DNA from: Narthecium ossifragum | Taxonomy: Eukaryota > Streptophyta > Magnoliopsida > Dioscoreales > Nartheciaceae | Length of the DNA: 64,000 nucleotides | Assembly (NCBI GenBank): GCA_963920575.1 | Contig: OY986969.1 | Span: 10,001 to 74,000, forward strand | Direction: 5' to 3' | In this document: piece after piece, positions 35,201 through 45,200 of the stretch | Numbering within the stretch: position 1 is the stretch's first letter | How the letters are laid out: each line of letters opens with the position of its first letter | The notes under the pieces: model-generated | Databases searched by the model: none | What the model saw: the letters and a program-made list of their open reading frames with translations, nothing else | Told to the model about the DNA's origin: nothing | Translations under genes and position numbers: made by a program

Positions 35201-35298
35201 GAAGAGAAGCCCCAACCTCCCCATCCTCCTCCTCCTCCTCGAGCTTTCTCCTCTTCCTCCTTCGTCGGATTCTTCTGATCCCCATCCTGATCCATCAT
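29258..35298 (-). CDS. FAM114 / DUF719 (NOXP20)-like protein, nine exons
   Basis: Exons on the minus strand, in order: 35298-35137, 34893-34699, 34504-34407, 34251-34161, 34076-33879, 33794-33538, 30929-30839, 30761-30545, 29469-29258. All introns have GT-AG ends and phases agree, giving about 506 aa ending MPAV. Exon 6 may instead start ~21 nt earlier. The N-terminus is acidic and Gly/Trp-rich (GGGGGWGGWGFSSLSVI) followed by a helix (FQKAASLAAEEISRN). The middle has LEDSAVNLADSIQ, GKSITTKGMQVLE and FDEVTFDR...LEALSNHYALLFNR, the pattern of the FAM114A family. The C-terminus is helical. Human FAM114A proteins are Golgi-associated Rab2 effectors; the plant role is not established. The 2.6-kb intron 6 holds an RT inverted repeat and intron 8 a MITE. 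The start is the first of two Met codons (MMDQDGDQ). Confidence 0.75.
29490..29616. mobile_element. Tourist-like (PIF/Harbinger) MITE
   Basis: 127 bp with terminal inverted repeats GGGCCCGTTTAGATTGAAGA and, reversed from the right end, GGGCCTGTTTGGATTGAGGA. It is flanked by the 3-bp duplication TTA (29487-29489 and 29617-29619), which is diagnostic for this superfamily. It lies in the last intron of the FAM114-like gene, 20 bp from the splice acceptor of the final exon. Confidence 0.88.
31100..31990. other. Retrotransposon debris in intron 6
   Basis: GC-richer than the surrounding intron, with unconvincing short frames on both strands. It directly adjoins the RT inverted repeat and may be part of the same insertion. 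31680-31730 contains repeated 'gcaccgcgc'-type motifs. No domain is recognised. Confidence 0.35.
31991..32306. repeat. Inverted repeat of Ty3/gypsy RT sequence
   Basis: Left arm 31991-32139, right arm 32186-32306, loop ~46 nt. The left arm translates on the plus strand as a decayed gypsy RT segment: SVDPSKVKAVFQWQRP then FLGLAGYYMRFIQDFS, continuing into the loop as APMTQLTRKG. The right arm is the reverse complement with a ~28-nt deletion and a few changes. The transcript could fold into a long hairpin in either direction. It lies inside intron 6 of the minus-strand FAM114-like gene. Confidence 0.88.
32307..33537. other. Rest of intron 6 of the FAM114-like gene
   Basis: AT-rich. A stretch from 32943 ('cttgtttggttataggc') to about 33160 looks MITE-like but lacks clear inverted termini. 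Nothing else is recognised. Confidence 0.35.
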
Positions 35299-35988
35299 AA
35301 GGAGCGCTGCGAGATCTCCTCTCTTCCACGCCTTCAGCACGACGTCTCTTCTTTCAAGGAGACCTATTTGTGTGAGGCATAGCCAGTAGGGGAGGGGAGC
35401 TGCTTCTGTGAAACAGGGGAGCGACCGCTCTCGCCGGCTAACTGCAGTGGGGTTATTGGACAGCCAGTCTGCCTGCAGGCTACACCCACCAGTCTCACTC
35501 GGGTTAGGTCGGACCATATAAATCTCTGAAACAAGAAATAGACTAGGTTCAGCGTTCCGAGTATTAGTTTCATTTTAAATCCACATATGAACACTTTCGT
35601 GTTTATTTACAAAGCATGTTAAATTCATAAATTCGGAACCAAAATATCCCTCGTCAACTCTCTCTCATTATTCAATGCCACCTGACACAAACACGAAAAA
35701 GAGAAATGAGAGAAATATCTCTCTACATTAAGATGAGAAAGATATCTCTGTATAGGAAGAGAGTGGGAGAGAGTGAAGGGAGAGAGAGTAGTGGGATTCC
35801 ATTTATTTTTATATAAATTCCTTCATTTCTTGATGAAATACTTCCATATTTCGAAAAATTCCTTCATTATTTCTTTTATTGTTCCTCTTTGTGTAATAAA
35901 GAGAGGGAAGGAGGTTGCGGGAAGATGAAGGAAGGAGGAAATTGTTAAGGAAGAGAGAGAGCGAGGGAGAAAGAGAGTGGGAGAGAGT
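35299..35988. other. 5' flank of FAM114-like gene; GA-rich sequence
   Basis: The probable minus-strand promoter and 5' leader of the FAM114-like gene lie in 35299-35600. No clear TATA box was identified. From 35700 the plus strand becomes rich in gaga repeats. Confidence 0.4.
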
Positions 35989-36080
35989 GAGGAATTCTTC
36001 AATTTTTAAGCGAGGAATCCTTCAATTTTTAAGAGAGGAATCCTTCAATCTTTAAGTAAGGAATCCTTCAATTTTTAATG
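35989..36080. repeat. Four tandem 23-bp repeats
   Basis: Four units of the form gaggaatccttcaatttttaag, differing by one to three bases each, sit between GA-rich tracts. Confidence 0.85.
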
Positions 36081-36288
36081 GATACTTCAAGGAAGAGGAG
36101 AGAGGGAGGTTGGGTGGAGAGTGAGAGGTTGGAGAGAGACCGAGGAAGTGAGAGAGAGATCGGGGGAGAGAGGGAGGTCGGAGAGAGAGAGGTCGGGTGG
36201 AGAGAGAACGAGGAAGTAAGAGAGAGATCAGGTGGAGAGAGAATGAGGAAGTGAGAAAGAGATCAGGTGGAGAGAGGGAGGTCCGAGA

Positions 36289-36383
36289 GAGAGAGAGAGT
36301 GGATGGAGAGAGAGAAACCAACTGTCATATCCATTTAATGCATATGTCAGTTGCTTTCTCTCTCTCCATCCACTCTCTCTTTC
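36289..36383. repeat. GA/CT hairpin, 42-bp stem
   Basis: Left arm 36289-36330 and right arm 36342-36383 are reverse complements over 42 bases with about three mismatches, around an 11-base loop. Low-complexity GA makes up half of each arm, but the inner part (aaccaactgtcatat / atatgtcagttgctt) is unique sequence. Confidence 0.8.
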
Positions 36384-36639
36384 TCCACTGTCACAAATAA
36401 CTAAGGAATCCTCAGAAATAACTAACGAATTATTATAAATTTGAAGTATTTAGTCCCTTCTATTAGCTAAATTTTCAAAGGGTTCGAGCGATACACGACC
36501 GCCACTCTCTCTCTCCACCCCCCTCTCTCTCTCTCCATCCAGTCGATTTCTCTCCTCCATCCACTCTCTCTCTCCCTCCACTCTCGCCCCCTCCCTCTCT
36601 CCATCTCTCTCACTCTCTCTCTCCCTCCAGATCCGTGCA

Positions 36640-37035
36640 CAGGATCCCCCGAGCCCCGTCGGCCCCCGTGGCAGGTCTTCATGGCGCCAATCCGTCCTCA
36701 CCCTCCTTGCCGACCCAGGCCGATCCCACTTCCTCTTCACCGAGCTCGAGCGCCGCTTAAACGAGGACAACGTCGTGGAGGACGACGGTGACGCCGAGCC
36801 CTCCGACGCCCGCGCACGCCACTGCTTGCATCGCGACTCGCGCCCCGCACGCTCCAGCGCCGATATCACCTTCTCGAGCCCCACACGCTCTGGTAGTCAG
36901 AGGCGACGGCCACGACGGTGGGGGCAACGAGCATGAGGTCCAGGGCCAAGGAATCCTTCAGGAGACTCCCCCCGCGGCGACGGGGGGAGGTTGAGGTCCT
37001 GGAGCTGGTGTTGCGCTGGATCGGATCCCCACAGA
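36640..37035 (+). other. GC-rich, gene-like fragment (left of MITE)
   Basis: One frame reads LTLLADPGRSHFLFTELERRLNED before degenerating, suggesting a decayed coding region. It is continuous with 37474-37680 once the MITE is removed. I do not recognise the family, and several stops make it a probable pseudogene or captured fragment. Confidence 0.3.
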
Positions 37036-37465
37036 TAGAGGTGAGCAAAACCGAACCGAATTTTTAGAACCGAACCGAACCGAACAATTCGATTCGGTTT
37101 TTCGGTATATTCGGTTCAGTTCGGTTTTTTTTTTTGTCAAAAATTCGGTATTCGGTTCGGTTTCGGTTTTTATTTTTAAAATTCGGTAAATACCGAAATT
37201 TTTAAAATTATATAGCTTATTTCGGTTCGGTTTTATATTGTAAGTAAAAAAAGAATTATTTCGATTTTTTCGGTTCGGTTCGGTTTTTTCATGAATTCGG
37301 TTCGGTTCGGTTTTTAAATTAGTGTACCGAATTAATTCGGTTCAGTTTGGTTCGGTTTTATGCCCTAATTCGGTTCGGTTCGGTTTTTTAAATCATGGAA
37401 TTTCGATATTTCGGTATTTCGGTATTCGGTATTTCGGTTCGGTATTTACCGAATTCTCACCCCTA
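37036..37465. mobile_element. hAT-type MITE built of TTCGG repeats
   Basis: 430 bp. Termini are TAGAGGTGAG and, reversed, TAGGGGTGAG. It is flanked by an exact 8-bp duplication cccacaga (37028-37035 and 37466-37473), the hAT signature. The interior is almost entirely ccgaa/ttcgg-type repeats, CCGAA-oriented at the left end and TTCGG-oriented in the rest. It carries no coding capacity. Confidence 0.9.
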
Positions 37466-37473
37466 CCCACAGA

Positions 37474-38619
37474 TAGACTCCATGCCTTCCATTAGCTGGA
37501 GCGCCGCCTGTACCGCCGCCTCGTGTTGGAGCTCGACATCGATATAGTTGTGGGTATGGAGCTGGTGGCGGCAAGGAAGAAGGCGTTGGAGGGGGTGAGC
37601 GAGGAGCTCAACGTGGTGGTGTCGCATGCCATGGGCTTCGGCATGAGGATTGACGGCGATGCGAGGAAGCACAGATGACGAGCATCGAAGAGTCGCGAGG
37701 CCTCCCTCGCCCCGTCCACCCTCGACGTTGCCCCGTCCACCCTCGACCTCGCCTGGCCTCCAATGGATCTCTCTCTCTCCGACCTCCTTCTCTCCACCTG
37801 ATCTCCCTCGACTTCATCCCGGCGACTCGCCGTCAGCTTCATCGCGTATGAGGGTGTGACTTCGTCCCGCCTTCATCTCTCTCTCTCTTCCACCCCCTCG
37901 CTCTCTCTCTTTCGTCCCCTCGCTCTCTCTCTCCCCTCGACCTCTCCCACTTCGTCGCCTCCTCTCCTCCTTCTTTCTCCTCTGTTTCTCTCTCTCTTCT
38001 CCGTCGCCTCCTCCCCTCTTCTCCGGCTCCCCTCTTCTCCGGCTCCTCCTCTCCTCCTGGCAGTGGATCTGGAGGTTCTGGTCACGGCGTAACTCTCGGT
38101 CGAATACCTCGCACGAGTACTGCTCAAGAGCGTCCTCGGCGACTCCACTCCGCCTGACGACTGCGTCCACGCTGGACCACGACCCCGAGTTCCAGCCCCC
38201 ATCGGAATCCGGCGGCGACCCTCTCAACTCCGCCGTCTTCCACCTTCCAGATCCCATCCGAACTAAAATCCGAGTACCCGAGACCTTGCTGGGCTGGCGG
38301 CGCATGGATCGCTAAGCGCGTAGGCGGCGCGTAGGGGAACCCGTGGGCGGTGCGCATGGGAACCCGCGAGTGGTGGGGCATTGGTGAGCGCGGTTGGCAT
38401 GGAGAAGAGCTGCATGCATGGCGGCATGCATTGGGGAGCAGGGTTGCATGCATAGGAGAACATTTGGCGGCTCATGCGGGCGGCATGCACAACATGCATG
38501 GGTGTGCGCGGGCGGCGCGCATGGAAGAACACGCAGGCGGCGTGCATGGGAGCGTGGGCGGCGCATACATGGCATGCATGCGAGTGGCATGCATGGGTTT
38601 TCTTTTGTTATGGATTACT
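37474..38619. other. GC-rich decayed sequence with CATGCA-dense block
   Basis: 37474-37680 continues the gene-like fragment (LYRRLVLELDIDIVVGMELVAARKKALEG in one frame). 37740-38090 is CT-rich and gives long but low-complexity frames on both strands. 38340-38605 is dense in TGCATG/GGCGGC motifs. No gene is supported. Confidence 0.35.
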
Positions 38620-38918
38620 TTTGACAGATGTATTAAATGTATAATTTCCCTCTTCGAGGATTATGTATTTATGAATCTGTATTCGAGGAGTAAACTGTAT
38701 AGTTCTAAGGTTTGTATAATTATGTAATCTTGTTTACTCTGATGTTAATTTGGAACTGTTATAGTTAGTAATTTATTAGAAATTACTATGATGCCCCTCT
38801 GATAGAATTGTTTAAATTAGATGTGATAATTGTTATATAAATACGACAGATATGATGGAATAGGTTTAGGTCCCTCACGCCCCGGACCGGATGGGTTTTC
38901 TGGGTCGGGATGTGACAG
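38620..38918 (+). repeat. Ty3/gypsy LTR 3'-end remnant
   Basis: Matches 1740-2066 in order (ccctcttcgagg, gaggagtaa/gagtagtgaa, tttactctgatgtt, gttttctgggt) and ends 'gggtcgggatgtgaca', a typical plant gypsy LTR terminus. The 5' end is missing. Confidence 0.65.
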
Positions 38919-39239
38919 TTGGGGTCGTAGGAGCGAGCCAGAGGTGATTAAATGATTGGACGACGATGGGGGTTGCCGGAATAGCGAGAGGTAGGTTGGG
39001 ACGCGGTGTAGCCAGCGGTAGTGAAGCTTGGGCCGCCACGGAGTAAGCCAGAAGGTCATGGATCGTCGAGAGAATGGCGGGTTGAGGTCGTGGGGGTTTG
39101 TGGGCGAGGTTGGAGGGCCTTGCCTGGGATGAAGATGGCTGGAGAAGGTGGGGCTGGTGGCCGACTGTGAGGAGGGAAGGGGGAACGAAGTAAGAAGGAG
39201 ATGGGAAGAAGGAGGTGATGACATGTTGCTAATTGATTC
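38919..39239. other. Unassigned sequence after LTR remnant
   Basis: G-rich on the plus strand; a 135-aa minus-strand frame (38817-39224) overlaps the LTR and is Ser/Pro-rich with no domain. Probably internal retrotransposon sequence. Confidence 0.3.
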
Positions 39240-39259
39240 AGCTAGTCTGGGCCATATCT

Positions 39260-39350
39260 AATTTAACTGTATTTTTATCTTTTTAGCTGTATTTTTATCT
39301 ATTTAATTCTATTTTTATCTTTTTAACTCCATTTTTATCTTTTTAACTCC
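39260..39350. repeat. ~20-bp tandem repeat (T-rich)
   Basis: About four to five copies of an 'atttttatctttttaactcc'-type unit. Confidence 0.75.
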
Positions 39351-39429
39351 TAGTGTTTATGGTTTACTATAATCACTCCAAACGGGGGAATACATAGATT
39401 GAAGAGAGCAATTATGATAAAATTGATTG

Positions 39430-39903
39430 GTTCATTCTAATTAACAAAGATGAAAATGAATCGGATATAAAGATGAAAATGAATCAAGAGAACATAAAGA
39501 TCAAAATAAATGGTTTAACGTAATCAACAAAGATGAAAATGACTCAATGGAATAAAAAGATGAAAATGAATAGTTTGCTGCAATCAATAAAAGATGAAAA
39601 TGAATCAATGGAACATATAGATGAAAATGACTCGAGAGAACAGAGAGATGAAATGAATGGTTTAATGTAATCAACAAATATGAAAATGACTCAAGGGAAC
39701 AGAAAAATGAAAATGCATAGTTTACTACAATCAACAAAAATGAAAATAAATCAAGAGAACGGAAAGATGAAAATGACTAAAGGGACAGAAAGATGAAAAT
39801 GACTCAAGAGAACATAAAGATGAAAATAAATGATTTACTATAATCAACAAAGATGAAAATGAATGATTTATTGTAATCAATAAAGATGAAAATGAATCAA
39901 GGG
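39430..39903. repeat. Minisatellite based on gatgaaaatgaatcaa
   Basis: Roughly eight copies of a ~55-60 bp unit made of gatgaaaatgaatcaa, gaacagaaa and ggtttactgtaatcaacaaa blocks, with frequent small changes. A reverse-strand open frame here is a by-product of the repeat. Confidence 0.75.
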
Positions 39904-40740
39904 GACTTAATGCTCAATAGCCACCGAGCCCTATTTCGCATTGGCCTTTCTTATCCCACTTCCCAGATTTTTTCATTTTTTTCTCACTTCCCCCCTATTT
40001 TTTCCTATTTTACTTGGATTTTCTCTTTCTTTAGCCTGGGCACACTCACGGCTCGTCATCAACTCACATCGGGGCAACGAACCAAGTCAAGATAACAAAT
40101 TAACATATTCACTTTTCAAATTTTTCGCAAATTTTCCCTAAATTTTCCCAGTTTTTTTCTAATTTTTTTGTATTTCTCCCCCTAATTTTCTTGATTTTTT
40201 CCATTGAATTCTTCTCTCTTCCTTGACCCGGCTTGGCTCGACTCACTTTCGAGCCGGGACTTCATTATCCCGCCTTGTTCATGGCTCGGATTGGCTCATC
40301 CGAGCCGCGTCCTCCCCTTGGGCGTCGCACCGCTCCGACCGCCCCAGCTCCTCCCAATAACCACCGAATGAACCGCCTCCATCTCCTCCATCTTCCTCCT
40401 ACCTCCATCGCCCCCAAACTCCTTCCCCGACGCCGGCCATCTCTCCCAAGCCCCTCTCCACCGACCACCTCTATTCAGTTCTCCCCGCTACCTACCTTCG
40501 AACATCATCAATCGCCATCACTCTTCATCCCCAACCCTCCAATGACCTTAACCGCTTTCGTCGTCGTCTCCTATGACGCCGGCCAACTCCACCCAAAACA
40601 ACCGCGTCGCCGCCTCCAGATCCGGCCACCTCGGAGCCCTATCCCACAATCGGACTCGATGGATCGACTCCTGAGACCTCCGTGAACATAAATGCACTGG
40701 TCCCACACTCCAAAGAGCCCTCATCACCGGTGATCAAGTT
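39904..40740. other. Probable Ty3 (Tat-like) internal fragment
   Basis: T-rich then C-rich sequence with 'cgagccgggac' and 'ggctcatccgagccg' motifs. This resembles the composition and order of 16900-17600 in the LARD at 13820-21008. A 150-aa Pro-rich frame (40233-40685) lacks recognisable domains. Confidence 0.35.
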
Positions 40741-42193
40741 CTAGCAAATCTTAGTCGTTAGATTACATTGAGGTATTTTTGTCGTTTATAATTAACAACT
40801 AACTAAAAAATTACCAATGGGGTTTTTAGTAAAAAAATTCATTAAAGTGGGGTTTTTTTATTATCAATTATCAATTTTTTTAATTCGACTTTCATTAATT
40901 GTTAAGTGATTTTAGTTTTATTAAAATCGAATTCGACGCAAAATCTGATGGAACAGACATTTCAAGTTCAATGTTGGTTTAGTGACGATGTTAATGATTT
41001 TATGAAATTGATTAGCAGATAGCGTGTCACTTGGTTTATATTTATGGTTACGTGCCCCCCTAATAAGCGTATTACTTGATCCACGGGCAAAGCATAATAG
41101 CATCTCGGAGCGCACAGGATATAAAACACACGGGACGGGGGCTGCTGCGGATATCGCCCCTCACCTCACGCCTCTTATCTTATCTGCTACACACAGCACA
41201 CCTGTAGAATGGCCGAGCCCCACAACTCAAGAGGGCTGCCTTAAAGGGTAGGGGGTGCGGACGCGAACGCTAGATTGCAATTGGCTCTCGGATTAAATAT
41301 CAGTTCCGCGTCGCCGGGTGGGCTAAGGAACAAACCAGTCTCCAGCCCCAGCCCCAGCCCCAGCCCCTTGGTGCAGGCGTAGGCGAAAAGGCTTCATCGG
41401 TTGCGGGTGCTTACAGCGGAGGCCGCCCGGAGACCATGTCTTCTTCATCCGGAGCGGGAAATAAAGGTCTCCTCCTATCCTTCCTCTCCCTCCCCCACCT
41501 GGATCTCGCTCGTCATCCTCGTATGGTGTTACGAAACCCAAGATCTATTGTGCGGGAGGCCTCTTTTGCCAAACAACGTTCGCTGTTCCAATCGGAAAGG
41601 GCTGATGTGATCCAGACCATCGCCAGTCAATTATGAGAAGATAAACACGCTAATTAGAAGAAGATGGAAATAAATCTCGTGGTGGGAAAAGGAGTCTGGA
41701 TCGATCGTTCCTGACAGAGAGATATCGAAACCAAGAGCCAGCCCCTAGGTTTAGGACGCACAACCTCCTTAAATCTTTTGTCTTTTCCTTTTCTGGGTAT
41801 TTCATGACCTTGATTGTATATGCAACGGATAGAGATTGTAGAGGGGCTTGTAGCGTAATATATCCAGGTTCTCCAATCGGGAGGTCACCCTTCTTGAATT
41901 TTAACCATGGAATTTCCGTTTCATGGTGACCCAGATAGTTCTAGATGACAGATGTCCGACCACGCTTACTTCACTCCCACTCCTGTTATGTGCTCAATCA
42001 CTTCTTCTGTTTTTTTCTTTTTCTGTTTGGCCCCAACTCTCTGAACTTGGAGTTGCTACATTCATTCAAATTTGGCACGGTGGCGGTGGTTTGAATCACT
42101 ATAATCTTTTTCGTCCATGCGCTATTTCCTATTCTTTGGTTTGATTACTTGAATGGCTGCTTTTAAAATTAACGCTTGTTCTGGTGCCAGCAG
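40741..42193. other. Upstream region of the AKR2 gene
   Basis: Probably holds the promoter and 5' untranslated exon or exons. At 41341-41366 'ccagcc' is repeated four times. A possible first coding exon lies at 41436-41466 (MSSSSGAGNK, then GGTCTCC as donor context); spliced to 42194 it would join in frame with AKR2. The donor is not consensus, so this is uncertain. Confidence 0.4.
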
Positions 42194-42199
42194 GTCTCC

Positions 42200-42235
42200 A
42201 TGCCTCAAAATATGGCATTGCTAACCGCGGAATGA
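42200..42235 (+). promoter_or_regulatory. Possible uORF overlapping the AKR2 start
   Basis: ATG at 42200 opens an 11-residue frame ([11 protein letters not shown]) whose TGA overlaps the AKR2 start as ATGA. If transcripts begin with the exon starting at 42194, this uORF would precede the main start. It is irrelevant if an upstream coding exon is spliced in. Confidence 0.4.
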
Positions 42236-45200
42236 ACTCTTTGTTTACAGATGAGAAGCAAGATTCAGGAGAGAAAAACACTGAAGAGACATCAACCCAA
42301 CCTCAGACAGCACCGAGGATGACCACCGGGCAGGCAGCTGGGCTTCCTGGAAATCCTTTCGACTTTTCTGCTTTGCAGGGACTGCTTAATGTATTCGTCT
42401 TCCTTGGACTTTACTAGTGGATACTGTTTTTTGATGGAATCTGATTAGTGATATGGCTTTAGACATCAAAGTAATCTGATAACAGTCCGTCACTGTTTAG
42501 ATGTATATTCTCCCACAGTAGGTGGTGGTTTTATTTCATGTCATGAAAAATGCAGGATCCATCCATAAAAGACTTAGCTGAACAGATAGCAAAGGATCCT
42601 ACATTCACCCAAATGGCAGAACGACTCCAAAAGACTGTACAAGCACCAGGTAATGATGGAGTCCCTCAGATGGATCCGCAGCAATATATGTCAGTTATGC
42701 AACAAGTTATGCAAAATCCTCAATTTATGACCATGGCGGAGCGTCTTGGTAATGCTCTGATGCAGGTATGCTGAGAGGTCAGCTTAACTAGAGCAAATCC
42801 TGCAACAGCCTTTTGGTTTTCTTATTAAGTGCTTTTACCTTTGATCACATGTGTGTACAGGATCCTTCCATGTCTGGCATGCTTGAGAGTTTAACCAATC
42901 CATCCCATAAACAACAACTCGAACAGCGGATGGCACATCTGAAGCAAGATCCATCATTAAAACCAATTCTTGATGAGATTGAGGGCGGAGACCCTGCGGC
43001 CCTGATGAAGTACTCTTCCCAGAATATTTCCCAATCTGCTTTTGGGATTTTTCGGGCGTTCATCCTTTTGACTTGTTTAGGTTGTTTCTTTTAGATATTG
43101 GAATGATCCTGAAGTGCTGCAAAAGCTAGGGCAAGCAATGGGCATTGGATCTTCGGGGGAGGCTGCTAGTTCAACTGAATTGTCTGGCCCTGAGGATGCA
43201 GAGGAGGAAAGTGGATATGAGGATGAGTCTATTGTCCATCACACTGCTAGTATTGGTGATGTTGAGGTAACAAACATTGGTACTTAAATCTACTGAGTCA
43301 AACAAAGGAAGGAAAAAAGAGACAAAAATTTTACTGAAGTAGCACAATAATATGCAGCGTTTCTAAGTTAGGCTGTTTTTTAATGAGTGTTCAAATCAGG
43401 TTATCATATTTTGTTCTCATATATAGGTTATGCTACATTACTTAGGATCTGTCATAATTAAAACTAAATAGCAACTTGGCAGAGGCCAGGTATCTGCAGC
43501 TAAGAAGGTGGCTACCAAAAATCTTTAAAGGCTTTTTTAAAAAGTTGATTCAAGTCAATACATAAATGGCCAGACATGCCTCTTTACCTAAAGGTGCTTT
43601 GTAAATGATTTCATAGCTGTTTGTGACAGCAATAAGGGGCATAGGGGATGGATCAGTATATCCTTTTGGCTCCATGTATTAGGCCTATGATCTGTTCTGT
43701 TGATCATGTCGATTCACTTATACACGTCTTATGCAGGGTTTGAAGAGTGCCCTTGCTGCAGGAGCAGACAAGGATGAAGCGGACTCTGAGGGAAGGACGG
43801 CTTTGCATTTTGCTTGTGGCTATGGTGAGGTATGAGATATCAGCTAAGTGTTTCTTTTTTTACCTTGATCAACGCAAATTAACATGCTTGATTCAATGAC
43901 TGTTGATGTGCTTTGCTTCTGAGTTGCTTATATATTGAGTTGTATGACTTAAGTGAACACTTCTATGTCCTCTCTCTTTCTCTCTATGTAAATTGATAAT
44001 TATGTGCCTCTCCATATGGGTGTGGGTCTCGGTGTTTGCATGTGTGTGATTTGTGGGGTGTCCGCATCACATTTTTTTCCTATGCACCAGCTAAGCCAAC
44101 TCTTCATGGGCCCGAGGTTGACTATTATTGTTTTAGTTGGTTCCATGATAAATAGGATGCAATGTTGAAGTTCAATGGGCAGATTGTTACCAAACAATTT
44201 TGATATTTGGTTTGGTTTTTTATTTAAAATATTCCAGTACGGTTTCTGTCAGTGATCTCTAGAATGGAATGCTTTGGATTCCTTGTAATATCTACAATAT
44301 ATAAAATTCTGGAGTATAAAGGAATGAGCTGAATATAACTTGAGGAGCAACTATATGTCAACTAAGCATTCTGCTTAGGGTTTGTAGATATCTAAGTTTA
44401 GAAGGGGTATAGATTAGAATAGACCTGTGGAAGGAATTGATTTTAGCTGAAATCTGCAGTCAGAGTCAATAACAATCTCGATCATCTTCAAAGCTTCATC
44501 TGAGCTGCGTATTTTCATCCTCCATCGAAAGTCGACATGTTGAGCAAGGTTCAAAGATCATCTCTTAGTTTTCAGACTAAGAATTGAGCGATTGTGTTAG
44601 GCTATGGCATATTTTGTTAGGGTTAATTGCATATCACCGCTCAAATCTTTGATATTACATATTAACCCTTGAAATCCTGACAATATAAAAAATACCCCCT
44701 AGGTCACTTTCTGATGAATATTCGGCGAACATTCCTTACGATGTTGTCTGACAGTAACTGAGGTGGATTCAGCAGCTCCAACAAGCCCTAAAGTATGTAG
44801 GGGAGAGAAGGGCTGGAGAGGGAAAGAGAGGGGGGCAAGAAAGAGGGGATAGGTAGAGAAACAGAGGCAATAGACAGGGGATAGAGGAGAGAAAGGGGGT
44901 GGGAGAGTGAAAAGAGAGGGGATAAGAAAGAGCATGAGAGAGATGGGGGCCATAGGGCAGGAGAGAGAAGCAGAGAAGACAAGAGAGGGGGTGGGAGAGA
45001 GCAAGAGGGTATTTATGTAGTTTTATCAGTCCTATTTGTTTTATCTTTTTGTGACAATAGTTAGAAAATTAAGAAGTCTATGATGCAGCCTTGTCTGGCA
45101 TGGTAAGAGAAGGATCATAGGTGAAATCGGCACTGAGGATTATATTATGAAGCTGAGAGTTATACCCTTTGTGCCCTTTTTCTTGTGGGCAGCGCAGGCG

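Noticed and set aside
36450..36884. 144-aa minus-strand frame rich in Arg/Glu
   Set aside because: It is the translation of GA repeats and a GC-rich block, with no domain.
37814..38547. Overlapping frames on both strands (up to 163 aa)
   Set aside because: High GC and simple repeats keep all frames open; no conserved motif in any of them.
38817..39224. 135-aa Ser/Pro-rich minus-strand frame
   Set aside because: Overlaps an LTR remnant and shows no domain.
39430..39903. Regularly spaced repeats considered as a CRISPR-like array
   Set aside because: Units are directly adjacent and variable with no unique spacers; this is a plant minisatellite.
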